The notes under the pieces: generated by a model
What the model was told of the DNA's origin: nothing
What the model saw: the letters and a program-made list of their open reading frames with translations, nothing else
Database searches by the model: none
Assembly: GCF_029946145.1 (NCBI RefSeq)
Contig: NZ_JAQSDY010000013.1
Coordinates: forward strand, 181,873-245,872
Source of the DNA: Brevundimonas sp.
Lineage (GTDB): Bacteria > Pseudomonadota > Alphaproteobacteria > Caulobacterales > Caulobacteraceae
Direction: 5' to 3'
DNA: 64,000 bases
Made by a program: the position numbers and the translations under genes
In this document: in pieces, positions 1-9,308 of the stretch
Layout of the letters: each line of letters begins with the position of its first letter
How positions within the stretch are numbered: the stretch's first letter is position 1

Positions 1-240
1 ACTGGCGGCCTCATGCCGGCGCAGGGCCACGCGCATGTCGTCCACCTTCATGGCGATGGGATCCCGGCCGAACAGGCCCTCGTGCAGCAGTTCGATCCGC
101 GCGCCCTCGACGAACCCCAGTTCGAGCAACCGGCGTTCCAGCTCCAACGCATGCTCGTCCGCAGGCCCACGGTCGCCGACCTGGACGATGACGCCCCGGT
201 CGCCCTGGCGGGCATGGCTCAGTTTGAAGATATCGGACAT
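1..240 (-). CDS. feoA: FeoA-family ferrous iron transport protein, 3' end outside window
   Basis: FeoA proteins are small SH3-like cytoplasmic partners of the FeoB ferrous iron permease. The 80 residues visible start MSDIFKLSHARQGDRGVIVQ and contain the family pattern of a basic, Gly-rich first strand, then LELERRLLELGFVEGARIELL and a strand ending DPIAMKV. The length already seen is close to a full FeoA (about 75-90 residues), so little is missing. The ATG at 238-240 begins the conserved region. feoB would be expected just beyond the left edge, on the same strand. A Fur-box-like palindrome lies 38 nt upstream, which fits an iron-uptake gene. The family call is from sequence; the link to feoB is inference. 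Confidence 0.82.
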   Translation of the reverse strand, partial: MSDIFKLSHARQGDRGVIVQVGDRGPADEHALELERRLLELGFVEGARIELLHEGLFGRDPIAMKVDDMRVALRRHEAAS

Positions 241-277
241 CAGGTTCGCACTCACCGCCGCGGCTCTCCGCGTCTGT

Positions 278-292
278 TGACAGTGATTATCA
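278..292. promoter_or_regulatory. Fur-box-like palindrome upstream of feoA
   Basis: On the minus strand the 15 bases read TGATAATCACTGTCA. This matches 13 of 15 positions of the classical 7-1-7 Fur consensus TGATAATNATTATCA, and it stands out as AT-rich in GC-rich surroundings. It is 38 nt upstream of the feoA start. Iron-dependent repression by Fur is the natural reading, but alphaproteobacterial Fur sites vary, so this is inferred from the match and the neighbouring gene. Confidence 0.6.
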
Positions 293-387
293 GGTGCGAC
301 TGGCTGTCGTCCAGCCTGACGTGACGTCGCACCGGTTGCCGGGCGTCGTGGTTCGGCTATCAAAGGCGCGTATCGCCGGAGCCGCCC

Positions 388-879
388 ATGACCCGCCTTG
401 TTCTGACCGTCCTCGCCGCTGTGACCCTGGCCGGGTGTGGCCAGGGCGAGGCCGGAGAAAGGGAAGACGCTGCCGCGACTCCCGGGCCGCCGCCGCCGAC
501 AGAGGCGGCGAAAATGGCCCTGCTGGCCGCCCTCCCCGCGCCCTACAATCAGGCTGATCTGGAGAATGGCCGCCGAGTCTTCGCCCGATGCCGTTCGTGC
601 CACACGATCACCGAGGGGGGCCCGAACATGACCGGACCCAATCTTTACGGCGTCTTCGGCCGCCAGGCCGGAAGCCAGACCGAATACAACTACTCGACCG
701 CCGTGAAGGAGGCCGGCTTCGCCTGGGACGGCGAGCGGCTGGACCACTGGCTGGAGAACCCGCGCACCTTCCTGCGCGGGACCAAGATGAGTTTCCCCGG
801 CATCCCCGACGCCACCGACCGTCGGGACGTGATCGCGTATCTGAAGGTCGAGACCGGCCATATGCCGGCGGCCCGTTAG
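388..879 (+). CDS. Class I cytochrome c, lipoprotein-anchored
   Basis: 163 residues. A lipoprotein signal ends in LAGC (Cys17), so the protein is probably tethered to a membrane facing the periplasm. A low-complexity Pro/Ala linker follows, then a cytochrome c fold with haem motif CRSCH (Cys68, Cys71, His72), the region NLYGVFGRQAG typical of mitochondrial-type cytochromes c, and Met134 in GTKMSFPG as the likely sixth haem ligand. It would shuttle electrons in the respiratory chain, like membrane-anchored cytochrome c of other alphaproteobacteria (CycM type). It is monocistronic; no oxidase or bc1 genes are adjacent. The start at 388 gives the complete signal peptide. Confidence 0.88.
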   Translation: MTRLVLTVLAAVTLAGCGQGEAGEREDAAATPGPPPPTEAAKMALLAALPAPYNQADLENGRRVFARCRSCHTITEGGPNMTGPNLYGVFGRQAGSQTEYNYSTAVKEAGFAWDGERLDHWLENPRTFLRGTKMSFPGIPDATDRRDVIAYLKVETGHMPAAR

Positions 880-1124
880 CACCCGGCGGGAGCGGAACGG
901 ATCCGGAAGAGTCCGCTGACCGGGATTTTTCGACGGACAAATCGGACACATCGGACTTTTCACAACGATGGCGGGTGGCGATCAGCGGCGGCGACTGTCA
1001 TTCCGCCAGTCAAACGCGGCTGGCGGCAGCGCCAGGCAAACCGCTGTCCGCGTAAAAATATGTCGTTGTTTTTGAACGTCTTGGTGGATTATCCGGCGCC
1101 ATCTAAAAAGACCGGACCCGCGTT

Positions 1125-4100
1125 CTACTCCGCCGCGGCCGGCACAGCGTCGTTGGCGGCGGCCTCGGTGGCTTCCCATTCCTCGATCTTGCGGGCGGTA
1201 TATTCCGGAGACTTGGTGAAGCGCGCCAGCACGCCATAGATCACCGGCACCACGAACAGGGTCAGCAGGGTCGCAAACATGGCCCCGGCGAAGATGACCA
1301 CGCCGATGGTCTGGCGGCTGCCCGCGCCTGCGCCCTGCCACAGCACCAGAGGCAAGGCGCCGAAGGCCGTGGCGATCGACGTCATGATGATGGGCCGCAG
1401 GCGCAGGGTCGAAGACTCGATGATCGCGTCATGGATCGACCGGCCCTGATCGCGCAGCTGGTTGGCGAATTCGACAATCAGGATGCCGTTCTTGGCCGCC
1501 ACGCCGATCAGGATGATCAGGCCGATCTGCGAGTAGATGTTCAGGCTGGAACCCGCCATCATCAGGCCGAACAGCCCACCGGCCGCGGCCAGCGGCACGG
1601 TGAGCATGATGACCGCGGGTGTGATCCAGCTTTCGAACTGCGCCGCCAGCACCAGGAAGACCAGCAGTAGCGCCAGCCCGAAGGCGGCGGCGACCGCCCC
1701 GCCCGCTTCCTGCTGGTCGCGCGCGGCGCCGCCCCATTGGGTGGTGACGACGCCCTGCGGCTGTTCGCGGGACACGCGGGTCATGAACTCGGTGGCGTCA
1801 GCCAAGGTCGTGCCGGGGTTCAGGTCGGCGGAGATGGAGATGGCCCGCTGGCGGTCCAGCCGACGCCGGTCCGGCGTGTCGCCCGACGTCTGGGTCGTGA
1901 CCACCGCCGACAGGGGCACCAGCTGGCCCGAGCCGGTCGCGACATGGAGAGCTTCGAGGTCGCCCACGCTGCGCCGGTCGTCGCGCCGGGTCTGCAGGAT
2001 GACGTCGTATTCCTGACCGCCGCGCAGATAGGTCGTGGCCCGCCGGGAACCGAACATGGTCTCAAGCGTCCGTCCGATGGCCTGCGAGGAGACGCCGAGC
2101 GCGGCCGCCTTCTCCGGATCGACGTCGACCAGCAGGCGCGGCGCGTTGGGCTCGTAGTTCAGGCGCGGCCGCGAGAATCCGGGGTTCTCCAGCGAGGCGG
2201 CCAGCACGGGCTGCAGCCAGTTGTAGATGTCCCCGTATTCAGAGCCCGTCACCACCATTTCGATGGAGTTGGAGTTGCCGCCGCCGCGCTGGAAGGCGCC
2301 GGGGACCGAGGCGTTGACCTGGGCGTCTGTCTGACCGCGCAGCTTGCCGTTCAGTTCCTGGGCGATCTCGTCGGCGGCCCGGTCGCGTTCGGACCAGTCG
2401 CTGAGGATCAGAACGCCGTTGCCCGAGCTGAAGCCGCCGCCGCCGAACCCGGGGGCGGAGATCAGATAGTTGTTCGCCTCGCCACTGGCCTTGTATTCCG
2501 CGAGGATGGGTTCGATCCCCATCATGATCTTGCGGGTGTAATCGAAGCCGGCGCCCTCAGGTCCCTGGACGCGGATCTGCACCCGGCCGCGGTCTTCGGC
2601 CGGAACCAGCTCATTGGGCAGGGCGAAGAACATGGCGGCCGCCCCTCCGGCGACCACCAGCACGAGTCCGGCCACGCCGACGACGGCGATCCGCTTGCCC
2701 AGCAGGGCCTGAAGCGAATTGCCGTACGAGTTGCGCAAGGCGTCCATGCCCCGATCAACCTTGCGCGCCAACCATCCGCCGCCCGAGGCAGGCTTCAGGA
2801 TGCGGGAAGCCAGCATGGGCGACAGGGTCAGGGCGAGGAAGGCGGAAAACGCCACGGCCGCCGCGATCGCCGCCGCCAGCTCCACGAAAAGCCGTCCGAC
2901 GTAGCCCGGCAGGAACAGCAGGGGCGCGAACACGGCCAGCAGAACGATGGTCGTGGCCACGACGGCGAAGAACACCTGACGCGTGCCCCGCTCGGCGGCC
3001 ACCAGCGGCGGTTCGCCGTGATCCAGGCGACGCTGGATGTTCTCGGTCACGACGATGGCGTCGTCCACCACCAGGCCGATGGCCAGCACCAGAGCCAGAA
3101 GCGTCAGCAGGTTCAGCGAAAAGCCCAGCGGAGCCAGGACGATGAAGGTCGACAGCAGGCAGATCGGGGCCACGATCGACGGAATGAAGGCCGCCCGCAT
3201 GCTGCCCAGGAAGATGAAGTTCACCAGCGCCACCAGCGCGAGGGAAATGCCGATGGTGATCCAGACCTCGTCAATGGCGTGCGAGGTGAAGACCGAGTTG
3301 TCGGATCCGACGACCAGTTCGGCCCCCGCGGGCAGGCTGGGGCGAACCTGTTCCAGCATATCCTCGACGCCCCTGGAGATGGCGAGGTCGTTGGACTGGG
3401 CCTGACGGGTGACGGCCAGACCGATCTGGTCCTGTCCGTTGCCTCGGAACAGACGGCGGTCTTCGGCGGGAGCCTCCTCGATGCGGGCGATGTCGCCGAG
3501 ACGAGTGACATAGGCGGACTGGCCCTGGATGGCGCCCGAGGCGCCGCTGGGCAGGGCCGTCGCGCTGGACGCCGCTCCGGTCTGGATGGCGGCCGCCGTG
3601 CCGGAGCCGCGCGTGCCGATCGGCAGCTGGCGGAAGTCCTCGGCCCGGGCGTAGGTGCGGGCGACGCGGACCGTATAGTCCTTCTGGCCCGACTCGAGCT
3701 GGCCGGCCGGCAGTTCGACGTTCTGCGTCGTGAGGGCGGTCTCGACGTCGTTGACGGTCAGGCCGCGCGCGGCGAGCGCCGAGGCGTCCAGCCAGATGCG
3801 CATGGCATAGCGCTGCTCGCCGTAGATCTGGACCTGGGCCACGCCAGGCACTGTCGCCAGACGGTCGATCAGATAGCGGTCGGCGTAGTCCGTCAGCTCC
3901 AGCCTGTTCATGGTCGTCGAACGCAGGAACAGGATCATGATCGGCTGGCTGTCGGTGTCGGCCTTGGACACCTCGGGCGGCTGGGCCTGGTCCGGCAGGC
4001 GGCCGACGACGCGGGAGACCCGGTCGCGCACATCGTTGGCGGCGTCGTCGATGTTGCGGTCGAGCGAGAATTCGATCGAAACGTTCGAGCGGCCGTCGCG

Positions 4101-4352
4101 GCTGGAGGAGTTGATCCGCTCCACGCCCTGGATGCCGGCGATCTGCTGCTCGATCGGCTCGGTGATCCGGCTTTCTATGACCTCGGCCGAGGCGCCGGCG
4201 TAGCTGGTGCTGACCGAGACGATCGGCGGGTCCACGTCGGGCAGTTCGCGCACCGGCAGGAAGAAGAAGGCCGCGGCGCCGATCACGCACAGCACGATGG
4301 CGGCCACCGCCGCGAACACCGGGCGGCGGACGGCGAGATCGGACAGCATCAT
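1125..4352 (-). CDS. RND multidrug efflux permease (HAE1 family)
   Basis: 1075 residues, the usual size for the AcrB/MexF type inner-membrane proton-driven pump. The N-terminus MMLSDLAVRRPVFAAVAAIV is the standard first transmembrane segment. The proton relay pair is visible in GLVVDDAIVVTENIQRRL (TM4), and the C-terminal half has GVAAKNGILIVEFANQLRD. Two large periplasmic loops follow TM1 and TM7. Its ATG overlaps the stop of the adaptor gene by 4 bases, so the two are translationally coupled. No outer-membrane TolC-type factor follows, so it must borrow one. Substrates cannot be told from sequence. The C-terminus ends in a short Ala/Glu-rich tail. Confidence 0.93.
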   Translation of the reverse strand: MMLSDLAVRRPVFAAVAAIVLCVIGAAAFFFLPVRELPDVDPPIVSVSTSYAGASAEVIESRITEPIEQQIAGIQGVERINSSSRDGRSNVSIEFSLDRNIDDAANDVRDRVSRVVGRLPDQAQPPEVSKADTDSQPIMILFLRSTTMNRLELTDYADRYLIDRLATVPGVAQVQIYGEQRYAMRIWLDASALAARGLTVNDVETALTTQNVELPAGQLESGQKDYTVRVARTYARAEDFRQLPIGTRGSGTAAAIQTGAASSATALPSGASGAIQGQSAYVTRLGDIARIEEAPAEDRRLFRGNGQDQIGLAVTRQAQSNDLAISRGVEDMLEQVRPSLPAGAELVVGSDNSVFTSHAIDEVWITIGISLALVALVNFIFLGSMRAAFIPSIVAPICLLSTFIVLAPLGFSLNLLTLLALVLAIGLVVDDAIVVTENIQRRLDHGEPPLVAAERGTRQVFFAVVATTIVLLAVFAPLLFLPGYVGRLFVELAAAIAAAVAFSAFLALTLSPMLASRILKPASGGGWLARKVDRGMDALRNSYGNSLQALLGKRIAVVGVAGLVLVVAGGAAAMFFALPNELVPAEDRGRVQIRVQGPEGAGFDYTRKIMMGIEPILAEYKASGEANNYLISAPGFGGGGFSSGNGVLILSDWSERDRAADEIAQELNGKLRGQTDAQVNASVPGAFQRGGGNSNSIEMVVTGSEYGDIYNWLQPVLAASLENPGFSRPRLNYEPNAPRLLVDVDPEKAAALGVSSQAIGRTLETMFGSRRATTYLRGGQEYDVILQTRRDDRRSVGDLEALHVATGSGQLVPLSAVVTTQTSGDTPDRRRLDRQRAISISADLNPGTTLADATEFMTRVSREQPQGVVTTQWGGAARDQQEAGGAVAAAFGLALLLVFLVLAAQFESWITPAVIMLTVPLAAAGGLFGLMMAGSSLNIYSQIGLIILIGVAAKNGILIVEFANQLRDQGRSIHDAIIESSTLRLRPIIMTSIATAFGALPLVLWQGAGAGSRQTIGVVIFAGAMFATLLTLFVVPVIYGVLARFTKSPEYTARKIEEWEATEAAANDAVPAAAE

Positions 4353-5491
4353 CGGGCGGCGGCCCCGGCGGGAGCAACGGCCCCGGTCAGACGACGCCCG
4401 CCCTGGCCCGCGACGCTGACGGGCGCGCCCGGCTGGATGCGGTTCAGACCCGAACCGACGATGCGGTCGCCGACGTTCAGCCCGGAGACGATTTCGACGA
4501 ATCCGCCCTCGACCGAACCGGTTTCGACCTCGACCCGCTGGGCGGTCGAGCCCTTGTCGCCCCGGGCGATGCGATAGACGAAGGCGCCGTCGCCTTCATA
4601 CTGGACCGCCGCCTCGGGAGCCGCCGGCGCGGTGCGCTGACCCTGCTGGACGGAGACACGCACGGCCATGCCGGGACGGATGCGGGCGCCCGGATTGGGG
4701 ATTTCGGCGCGGGCGGTGACGGCGCGGGTCTGTTCGTTGACGCGGGTGTCGATGAGGGCGATGCGTCCGCCGAACGCCTCGTCACCCCAGGCGTCGATGG
4801 TGGCCGTGATCGGCGTTCCGGTTCTGAGTACGCCCAGATACCGTTCGGGGACGGGGAAATCGACGCGGACGACGTCGATGTCGTCCAGTGTGGTGATGAC
4901 CCCGCCCGGATTCACCAGCGTGCCCGCTGTGACCGAACTGAGACCCAGCACGCCGGCGAACGGGGCCCGGATCAGCCTGTCGCCGCGGCGCGCCTGGGCG
5001 GCCGTCAGCGAGGCCCGGGCCGTGGCCAGCGACGTCTCCGCGTCCTCGGCCGTGACGCGCGGGGCGATGCCGCGGTCCGCCAGACCCTTGAAGCGGTCGT
5101 ACTGGCGCTGGGCTTGGGCGACCTGGGCGCGGGCTTCGATGATGCCGGCGTCTTCCTCGCGCGCCTGCAGCTCTACCAGGGGCGCGCCCGCCGCGACCCG
5201 TTGGCCGTCGGTGAACAGGACGCGGGTGATCAGCTCGCTGGTGGATGATGTGATGTTGACCGACCGGCGGCCGCGCGCCACGCCCAGCACCCGGATCTCG
5301 TCGGTGAAGGATCGCGCGCCGATCACCGCCTCGGACACCGTCTGGCCACGCCCGCCCCCGGGACCGCCGCGGCCGCCTGGACCGCCGCCCGCCTTCTCAT
5401 CGCCGGCGAAGGCCATCCTCAGAACGACAGCCACGACCATCAGGCCCAGCAGGACCGCGGCGGCGACGAGGAAGAAGTGGCGTTTGATCAC
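4349..5491 (-). CDS. RND efflux periplasmic adaptor (membrane fusion protein)
   Basis: 380 residues from a GTG start at 5491 (VIKRHFFLVAAAVLLGLMVV). This start gives a clean N-terminal membrane anchor; longer upstream reading adds low-complexity sequence without family character. After a Gly-rich linker the order is barrel and lipoyl halves around a short coiled-coil hairpin (REEDAGIIEARAQVAQAQRQ), with the lipoyl return at LIRAPFAGVLGLSSVTAG, then a beta-barrel and a membrane-proximal domain. It links the RND permease to an outer-membrane channel. The stop overlaps the permease ATG by 4 bases. No local TetR or MarR regulator is present. Confidence 0.9.
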   Translation of the reverse strand: MIKRHFFLVAAAVLLGLMVVAVVLRMAFAGDEKAGGGPGGRGGPGGGRGQTVSEAVIGARSFTDEIRVLGVARGRRSVNITSSTSELITRVLFTDGQRVAAGAPLVELQAREEDAGIIEARAQVAQAQRQYDRFKGLADRGIAPRVTAEDAETSLATARASLTAAQARRGDRLIRAPFAGVLGLSSVTAGTLVNPGGVITTLDDIDVVRVDFPVPERYLGVLRTGTPITATIDAWGDEAFGGRIALIDTRVNEQTRAVTARAEIPNPGARIRPGMAVRVSVQQGQRTAPAAPEAAVQYEGDGAFVYRIARGDKGSTAQRVEVETGSVEGGFVEIVSGLNVGDRIVGSGLNRIQPGAPVSVAGQGGRRLTGAVAPAGAAAR

Positions 5492-5612
5492 GGACGCTCT
5501 CTGGCAGGGGGAACGAGCCGACTTAGCGGCTGACGCCGTCGACGCAACTAAAGTCCTTGTAACGGATGCTGTTCCGGTTTCCGTCGCCGGCGGGCGCGCC
5601 TCAGTGTCGCGG

Positions 5613-6392
5613 TCAGAACCGCCGCCAGAGGGCGATGACGGGTCCGCCGCTTTCGGGCGTCTCGCGGCCCGCGATCGCCTGACGCCATCCGGCCTGCAGG
5701 CTCCAGTCCCCCAGATCGCGCACCACCGAGGCCTCGACCGACAGCCATCGGGCGCCGCCATCGTCGGCCTGGCCCGCATAGGCCTGGGCCAGGATCATCC
5801 AGTCGTCGCTGAAATGCGCGCCCGCGGTGGCGTCGACGCGGAGTTCGTCCGGTAGCCCCTGACGGATGCGGCGCGCGCCCTGGAGCTCGACGAAGCCGCC
5901 GCCGGGAGCCCAGGTCCCGCTCCAGCCTCCGAAAGACCGACCCACCGAGGCCCGCACCTCCCAGTCGTCATCGCCCTGCCCCGGCGGAGCGTAGCCGGCG
6001 TTACGGCCCTCGCCGCCATCGGCGTAGCCGCCGTACAGGCTGACGGCCGTCCGGTCGTCGCGCCAGGCCTGCCACGTCACGCCGATCTCGAGCGGCCCGC
6101 GTCCGTCATAGTCGATGAACGCGTCCTCGCCGGTCTGCCAGTCGCCCTTGAGCTGCAGGGTGAAGCGATCGGACAGGCCGTATTCGGCGAACACGCCAAA
6201 GGCCGTATCGCGCCGTTCAGCGGGCAGGTCCGCCAGCGACCCATCCATGTCGAAGCCGCGGTCGGCGCGCATGTCCTCGTATTTGAGGATCACCTGTCCA
6301 TGCCCTTCGGGCTGGGTCCAGGGGCCCGCGTCGGCGGCTCCGGCTCCCGCGAGAGCCGCCAGTCCGGTCAGCAGCCCCCCGGCCGACTTCAA
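5613..6392 (-). CDS. Secreted, probable outer-membrane beta-barrel protein of unknown function
   Basis: 259 residues. The N-terminus MKSAGGLLTGLAALAGAGAA is a signal peptide, apparently cleaved after ADA. The mature part alternates hydrophobic and polar residues in short strands (GVFAEYGLSDRFTLQLKGDW, AVSLYGGYADG) and ends in Phe (VIALWRRF), the C-terminal signature of many outer-membrane barrels. No specific family was recognised. The start is TTG at 6390-6392, whose TGA overlap (TTGA) with the stop of the aldolase gene suggests translational coupling. The functional link to the aldolase is unclear. Confidence 0.6.
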   Translation of the reverse strand: MKSAGGLLTGLAALAGAGAADAGPWTQPEGHGQVILKYEDMRADRGFDMDGSLADLPAERRDTAFGVFAEYGLSDRFTLQLKGDWQTGEDAFIDYDGRGPLEIGVTWQAWRDDRTAVSLYGGYADGGEGRNAGYAPPGQGDDDWEVRASVGRSFGGWSGTWAPGGGFVELQGARRIRQGLPDELRVDATAGAHFSDDWMILAQAYAGQADDGGARWLSVEASVVRDLGDWSLQAGWRQAIAGRETPESGGPVIALWRRF

Positions 6393-7153
6393 GCGTCGTA
6401 GCCCGGGGATTTCCGGTCCAGCATCCGCAGCGCGCCGGGCCAGGCGAGGGCGGAGATGAAGCCGATGCCCTTGCCCTGCTCCTTCGTTTCCGCCTGGGCG
6501 GCGTCGGGCGCGAACAGCACATGCTCCCGTCCGCCCGACAGCGCCGCCACCTGCTGGGCGCAGGCGCGCTCGAGGAAGAACATGCCGATCCAGGCCTGGG
6601 CCGCCGTCTGGCCGACCGCCAGGGTGCCGTGATTGCGCAGCAGCATCAGCGGCTTGTCGCCCAGATCCGCCACCAGTCGCGCGCGCTCGTCGTGATTCAG
6701 CGCGAGACCCTCATAGCCGTGATAGGCCACCTGATGCTGGAGCAGGCAGGCGTTCTGGCCGATCGGCAGCAGGCCTTCCTGCTGCGCCGCCACGCCGACG
6801 CCAGCCACGGTGTGCAGGTGGATGACGTAGTGCGCGTCCTCCCGCGCCCCGTGGATGGCGGAATGGATCGTGAAGCCGGCCGGATTGATGAAACTGGTCG
6901 TCTCCTGGACGATATTGCCGTCCAGATCGACCTTCACCAGCGAGGAGGCGGTCATCTCCTCGAAATAGTAGCCATAGGGGTTGATCAGGAAGTGATGCTC
7001 GGGTCCCGGCACGCGCGCCGAGATGTGGGTGAAAATCATGTCGTCCCAGCCGTGCAGGGCCACCAGCCGGTAAAGCGCGGCCAGCTCGACGCGGACCGCC
7101 CACTCCGCCTCTGACACTCTCGATTTGAGAGTGGTGGTCGCTCCGTCGGCCAT
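6389..7153 (-). CDS. Class II aldolase/adducin-family protein
   Basis: 254 residues from ATG 7153, chosen because GAGGAG lies upstream; an in-frame start 17 codons earlier has no such site. The family uses a divalent metal to cleave or form C-C bonds, or serves other roles. The metal ligands are visible: FTHISARVPG (first His), HLHTVAGVGVA (the HxH pair) and LLRNHGTLAVG (last His). The sequence FLINPYGYYFEEMTASSLVK is typical of the decarboxylase/adducin-like branch rather than fuculose or rhamnulose aldolases. The substrate is unknown. It is cotranscribed with the barrel protein downstream. Confidence 0.8.
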   Translation of the reverse strand: MADGATTTLKSRVSEAEWAVRVELAALYRLVALHGWDDMIFTHISARVPGPEHHFLINPYGYYFEEMTASSLVKVDLDGNIVQETTSFINPAGFTIHSAIHGAREDAHYVIHLHTVAGVGVAAQQEGLLPIGQNACLLQHQVAYHGYEGLALNHDERARLVADLGDKPLMLLRNHGTLAVGQTAAQAWIGMFFLERACAQQVAALSGGREHVLFAPDAAQAETKEQGKGIGFISALAWPGALRMLDRKSPGYDA

Positions 7154-7217
7154 GATCGTCTCCTCGTTGTGGCGCACGCTCGCGCCGGACCGGGCCGACG
7201 TCAAGATTCAGCTTCCG

Positions 7218-7232
7218 TTAACCGCGTCTTAG
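7218..7232. promoter_or_regulatory. CtrA-box-like motif in the aldolase/DUF2336 intergenic region
   Basis: The sequence TTAA-CCGCGTC-TTAG matches 7 of 8 defined positions of the CtrA recognition motif TTAA-N7-TTAA known from Caulobacter. It lies in the divergent promoter region, 55 nt before the DUF2336 start. GC-rich DNA makes this pattern rare by chance, but no expression evidence is available. Confidence 0.4.
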
Positions 7233-7287
7233 CGTCCCGCTTGTTAGCTCGGTCACGTCGACCTCCATTGGCTCGCCGGAGACGTCC

Positions 7288-8430
7288 GTGGTCCTCGTTC
7301 AACTGGTCCCTACCGCCCGTCCCGAGGCCGAGGCCCCAAGCGCCAGAGACCTTCTGGCGCTTGCACGGAACGCCAGTCCGGACGCGCGCCAGCGGCTGCT
7401 GCTGGGCGTCGTGGCTCTCTGCGACGCCAGCCCGCCTTCCGGCGAGCTGTCACCGGTCCTCGCTGAAATTTTCCTGACCCTGGCGCGCCAGGCGGAGCGC
7501 GAAGTGCGCCAGGTGTTGTCCGAGAAGCTGGCCCACGCCGACTGGGCCCCGGCCGCGCTGGTGAATGTGCTGGCGCTGGACGAGATCGAGATCGCCCGCC
7601 CGGTCCTGACCTCCAGTCCCATCCTGCAGGACGACGACCTGCTGCGCGTGATGATCGAGGCATCGCTCGAGCATCAGATCGCCATCGCCCGGCGTCCTCA
7701 CATCAGCGGCCGGGTCGCCGACGCCGTGATCGAACGCGGCGAGCCGGCGGTGCTGACCGCCCTGGCTACCAACCGGACCGCCGACCTGAGCATCGACGGC
7801 GTCCGCCGGCTGGTCGAGCATTCGCGCCGCATCGCGGCGCTGCGCGCACCCCTGACCCGCCATCCGCGCCTGACCGAGGCCTTGGCCGAGCAGCTGTATC
7901 ATTGGGTCGGAACGGCGCTGCGCCAGTCGATCGCCGCCCGCTTCAACGTCGATGAAAGGGCGCTGGGCGCAGCCGTCTATGACGCCGTCGAGGGCGTCCT
8001 CCGTCAGGCCCGCCCGGACGAGCTCGGGCAGGACGATCCCAACCGCGACGAGATGGAACGGCGGCTGATCGACAAACTTCAATCTGCAGGACAGTTGCGT
8101 GCGGGCTTCCTTATCCGCGCCATCCGCGAGAAACGCCTCAGTCTGTTCGTGCACGGCCTCGCCGCCCTGGGCGGCTTCGCGGCCGGCGACATCCGCGAAG
8201 CCCTGGCTGCTCCGACGCCCGAGGCGCTTTACTACGCCTGCGCGGCGGTGGGCATCGACCGCGCGGTGTTTCCGACCCTGCTGACCGAAGTGCGCAAGCT
8301 GAACCAGTCCCTGCCGGGCGACAGGGGCGAGGCGGTCTGGCTTCGAGGCGCACTGTCTGCCACCTCCTCTGTCCGCGCTTTCCGCGCGCTGGTCGCCGCC
8401 AGCCATGGCGAATTAAAAGCCGCCGTTTGA
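7288..8430 (+). CDS. DUF2336 domain protein
   Basis: 380 residues from a GTG start preceded by GGAG. DUF2336 proteins are uncharacterised, largely helical, repeat-like proteins common in Caulobacterales and Rhizobiales. Here the helices recur as units such as [40 protein letters not shown] and [20 protein letters not shown], resembling HEAT-type packing. There is no signal peptide or membrane segment, so it is cytoplasmic. A paralogue of exactly the same length lies on the opposite strand at 9839-10981, with NAD kinase and an HPt protein between. The function is unknown. Confidence 0.75.
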   Translation: MVLVQLVPTARPEAEAPSARDLLALARNASPDARQRLLLGVVALCDASPPSGELSPVLAEIFLTLARQAEREVRQVLSEKLAHADWAPAALVNVLALDEIEIARPVLTSSPILQDDDLLRVMIEASLEHQIAIARRPHISGRVADAVIERGEPAVLTALATNRTADLSIDGVRRLVEHSRRIAALRAPLTRHPRLTEALAEQLYHWVGTALRQSIAARFNVDERALGAAVYDAVEGVLRQARPDELGQDDPNRDEMERRLIDKLQSAGQLRAGFLIRAIREKRLSLFVHGLAALGGFAAGDIREALAAPTPEALYYACAAVGIDRAVFPTLLTEVRKLNQSLPGDRGEAVWLRGALSATSSVRAFRALVAASHGELKAAV

Positions 8431-8449
8431 CTTCGCCGGCCGGCTCGGC

Positions 8450-9244
8450 TTGCGTAGGGCGGTGAGCGACCTCCCCATCCCAGACATGCATGTGGCCTTC
8501 GTGGCCTCGGACCGACCGGAAGCGCAGGCTGCCCGGGAGCGGTTGATGTCCCTGTATGGCTCGGTCGAACCTGAAAAGGCCCATGTCATCGTCGCGCTGG
8601 GCGGCGACGGTTTCATGCTGGAGACGCTGCACACCGTCATGGACCGACGCGTGCCCGTATTCGGGATGAACCGGGGCTCGGTCGGCTTTCTGATGAACGA
8701 CTACGCCGAAGAGGGGCTGCTGGAGCGGCTCGCCGGAGCCGGGCGGGCGGTCATCCATCCGCTGCAGATGGACGCCTGGACCGAAGCCGGTCAGGTCCAC
8801 AGCGGACTGGCCATCAATGAGGTCTCGCTGCTTCGCCAGACCCGTCAGAGCGCCAAGCTGCGCATCAGCGTCGACGGTCGCGTGCGCCTGGAGGAACTGT
8901 CCTGCGACGGTTGTCTGCTGTCCACGGCGGCGGGATCGACGGCCTATAACCTGTCGGCGCACGGGCCGATCATTCCGCTTGATTCGCGGGTGCTGGCCCT
9001 GACCCCGATCAGCGCCTTCCGGCCGCGCCGGTGGCGGGGCGCCCTTCTGCCGCATCAGGCCAGGGTCTGTTTCGAGGTCCTGGAGGCTGACAAGCGGCCC
9101 GTCAGCGCCACGGCCGACAGTTTCGAGGTCCGCCGCGTCGCCCGCGTCGAGGTCCGGGAACGCCGGGATATCGCCCTGACCATGCTGTTTGACGCCGGAC
9201 GCTCGTTCGAGGAGCGGGTTCTGGCCGAACAATTCGCCTCTTGA
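8450..9244 (+). CDS. nadK: NAD kinase
   Basis: ATP-dependent phosphorylation of NAD to NADP in the cytosol. The 264-residue protein has the diagnostic GGDGF motif (Gly51-Phe55) after VIVALGG, the NE pair in [10 protein letters not shown], and the Gly-rich segment [17 protein letters not shown] that binds NAD. It is the short alphaproteobacterial form without an N-terminal extension. Three starts are possible: TTG 8450, GTG 8462 and ATG 8486. The conserved fold begins at [14 protein letters not shown], so the true start may be one of the later ones. It starts 20 nt after the DUF2336 stop, suggesting cotranscription. Confidence 0.92.
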   Translation: MRRAVSDLPIPDMHVAFVASDRPEAQAARERLMSLYGSVEPEKAHVIVALGGDGFMLETLHTVMDRRVPVFGMNRGSVGFLMNDYAEEGLLERLAGAGRAVIHPLQMDAWTEAGQVHSGLAINEVSLLRQTRQSAKLRISVDGRVRLEELSCDGCLLSTAAGSTAYNLSAHGPIIPLDSRVLALTPISAFRPRRWRGALLPHQARVCFEVLEADKRPVSATADSFEVRRVARVEVRERRDIALTMLFDAGRSFEERVLAEQFAS

Positions 9245-9308
9245 GGTCGTGCACGGTTTTTTAGGGACACCGGCCCAGACTGCTCGCGTCTGTCTTCAGG
9301 AGTTCGCC

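Noticed and set aside
930..960. Tandem-like CGGACA units
   Set aside because: Three imperfect copies in 30 nt without periodic extension are too short to call a repeat array.
1737..4577. Very long plus-strand open frame of 946 codons opposite the RND permease
   Set aside because: It is the antisense of a clear RND gene in GC-rich DNA. Composition is His/Gly/Arg/Gln-rich with no domain, as expected for a shadow frame.
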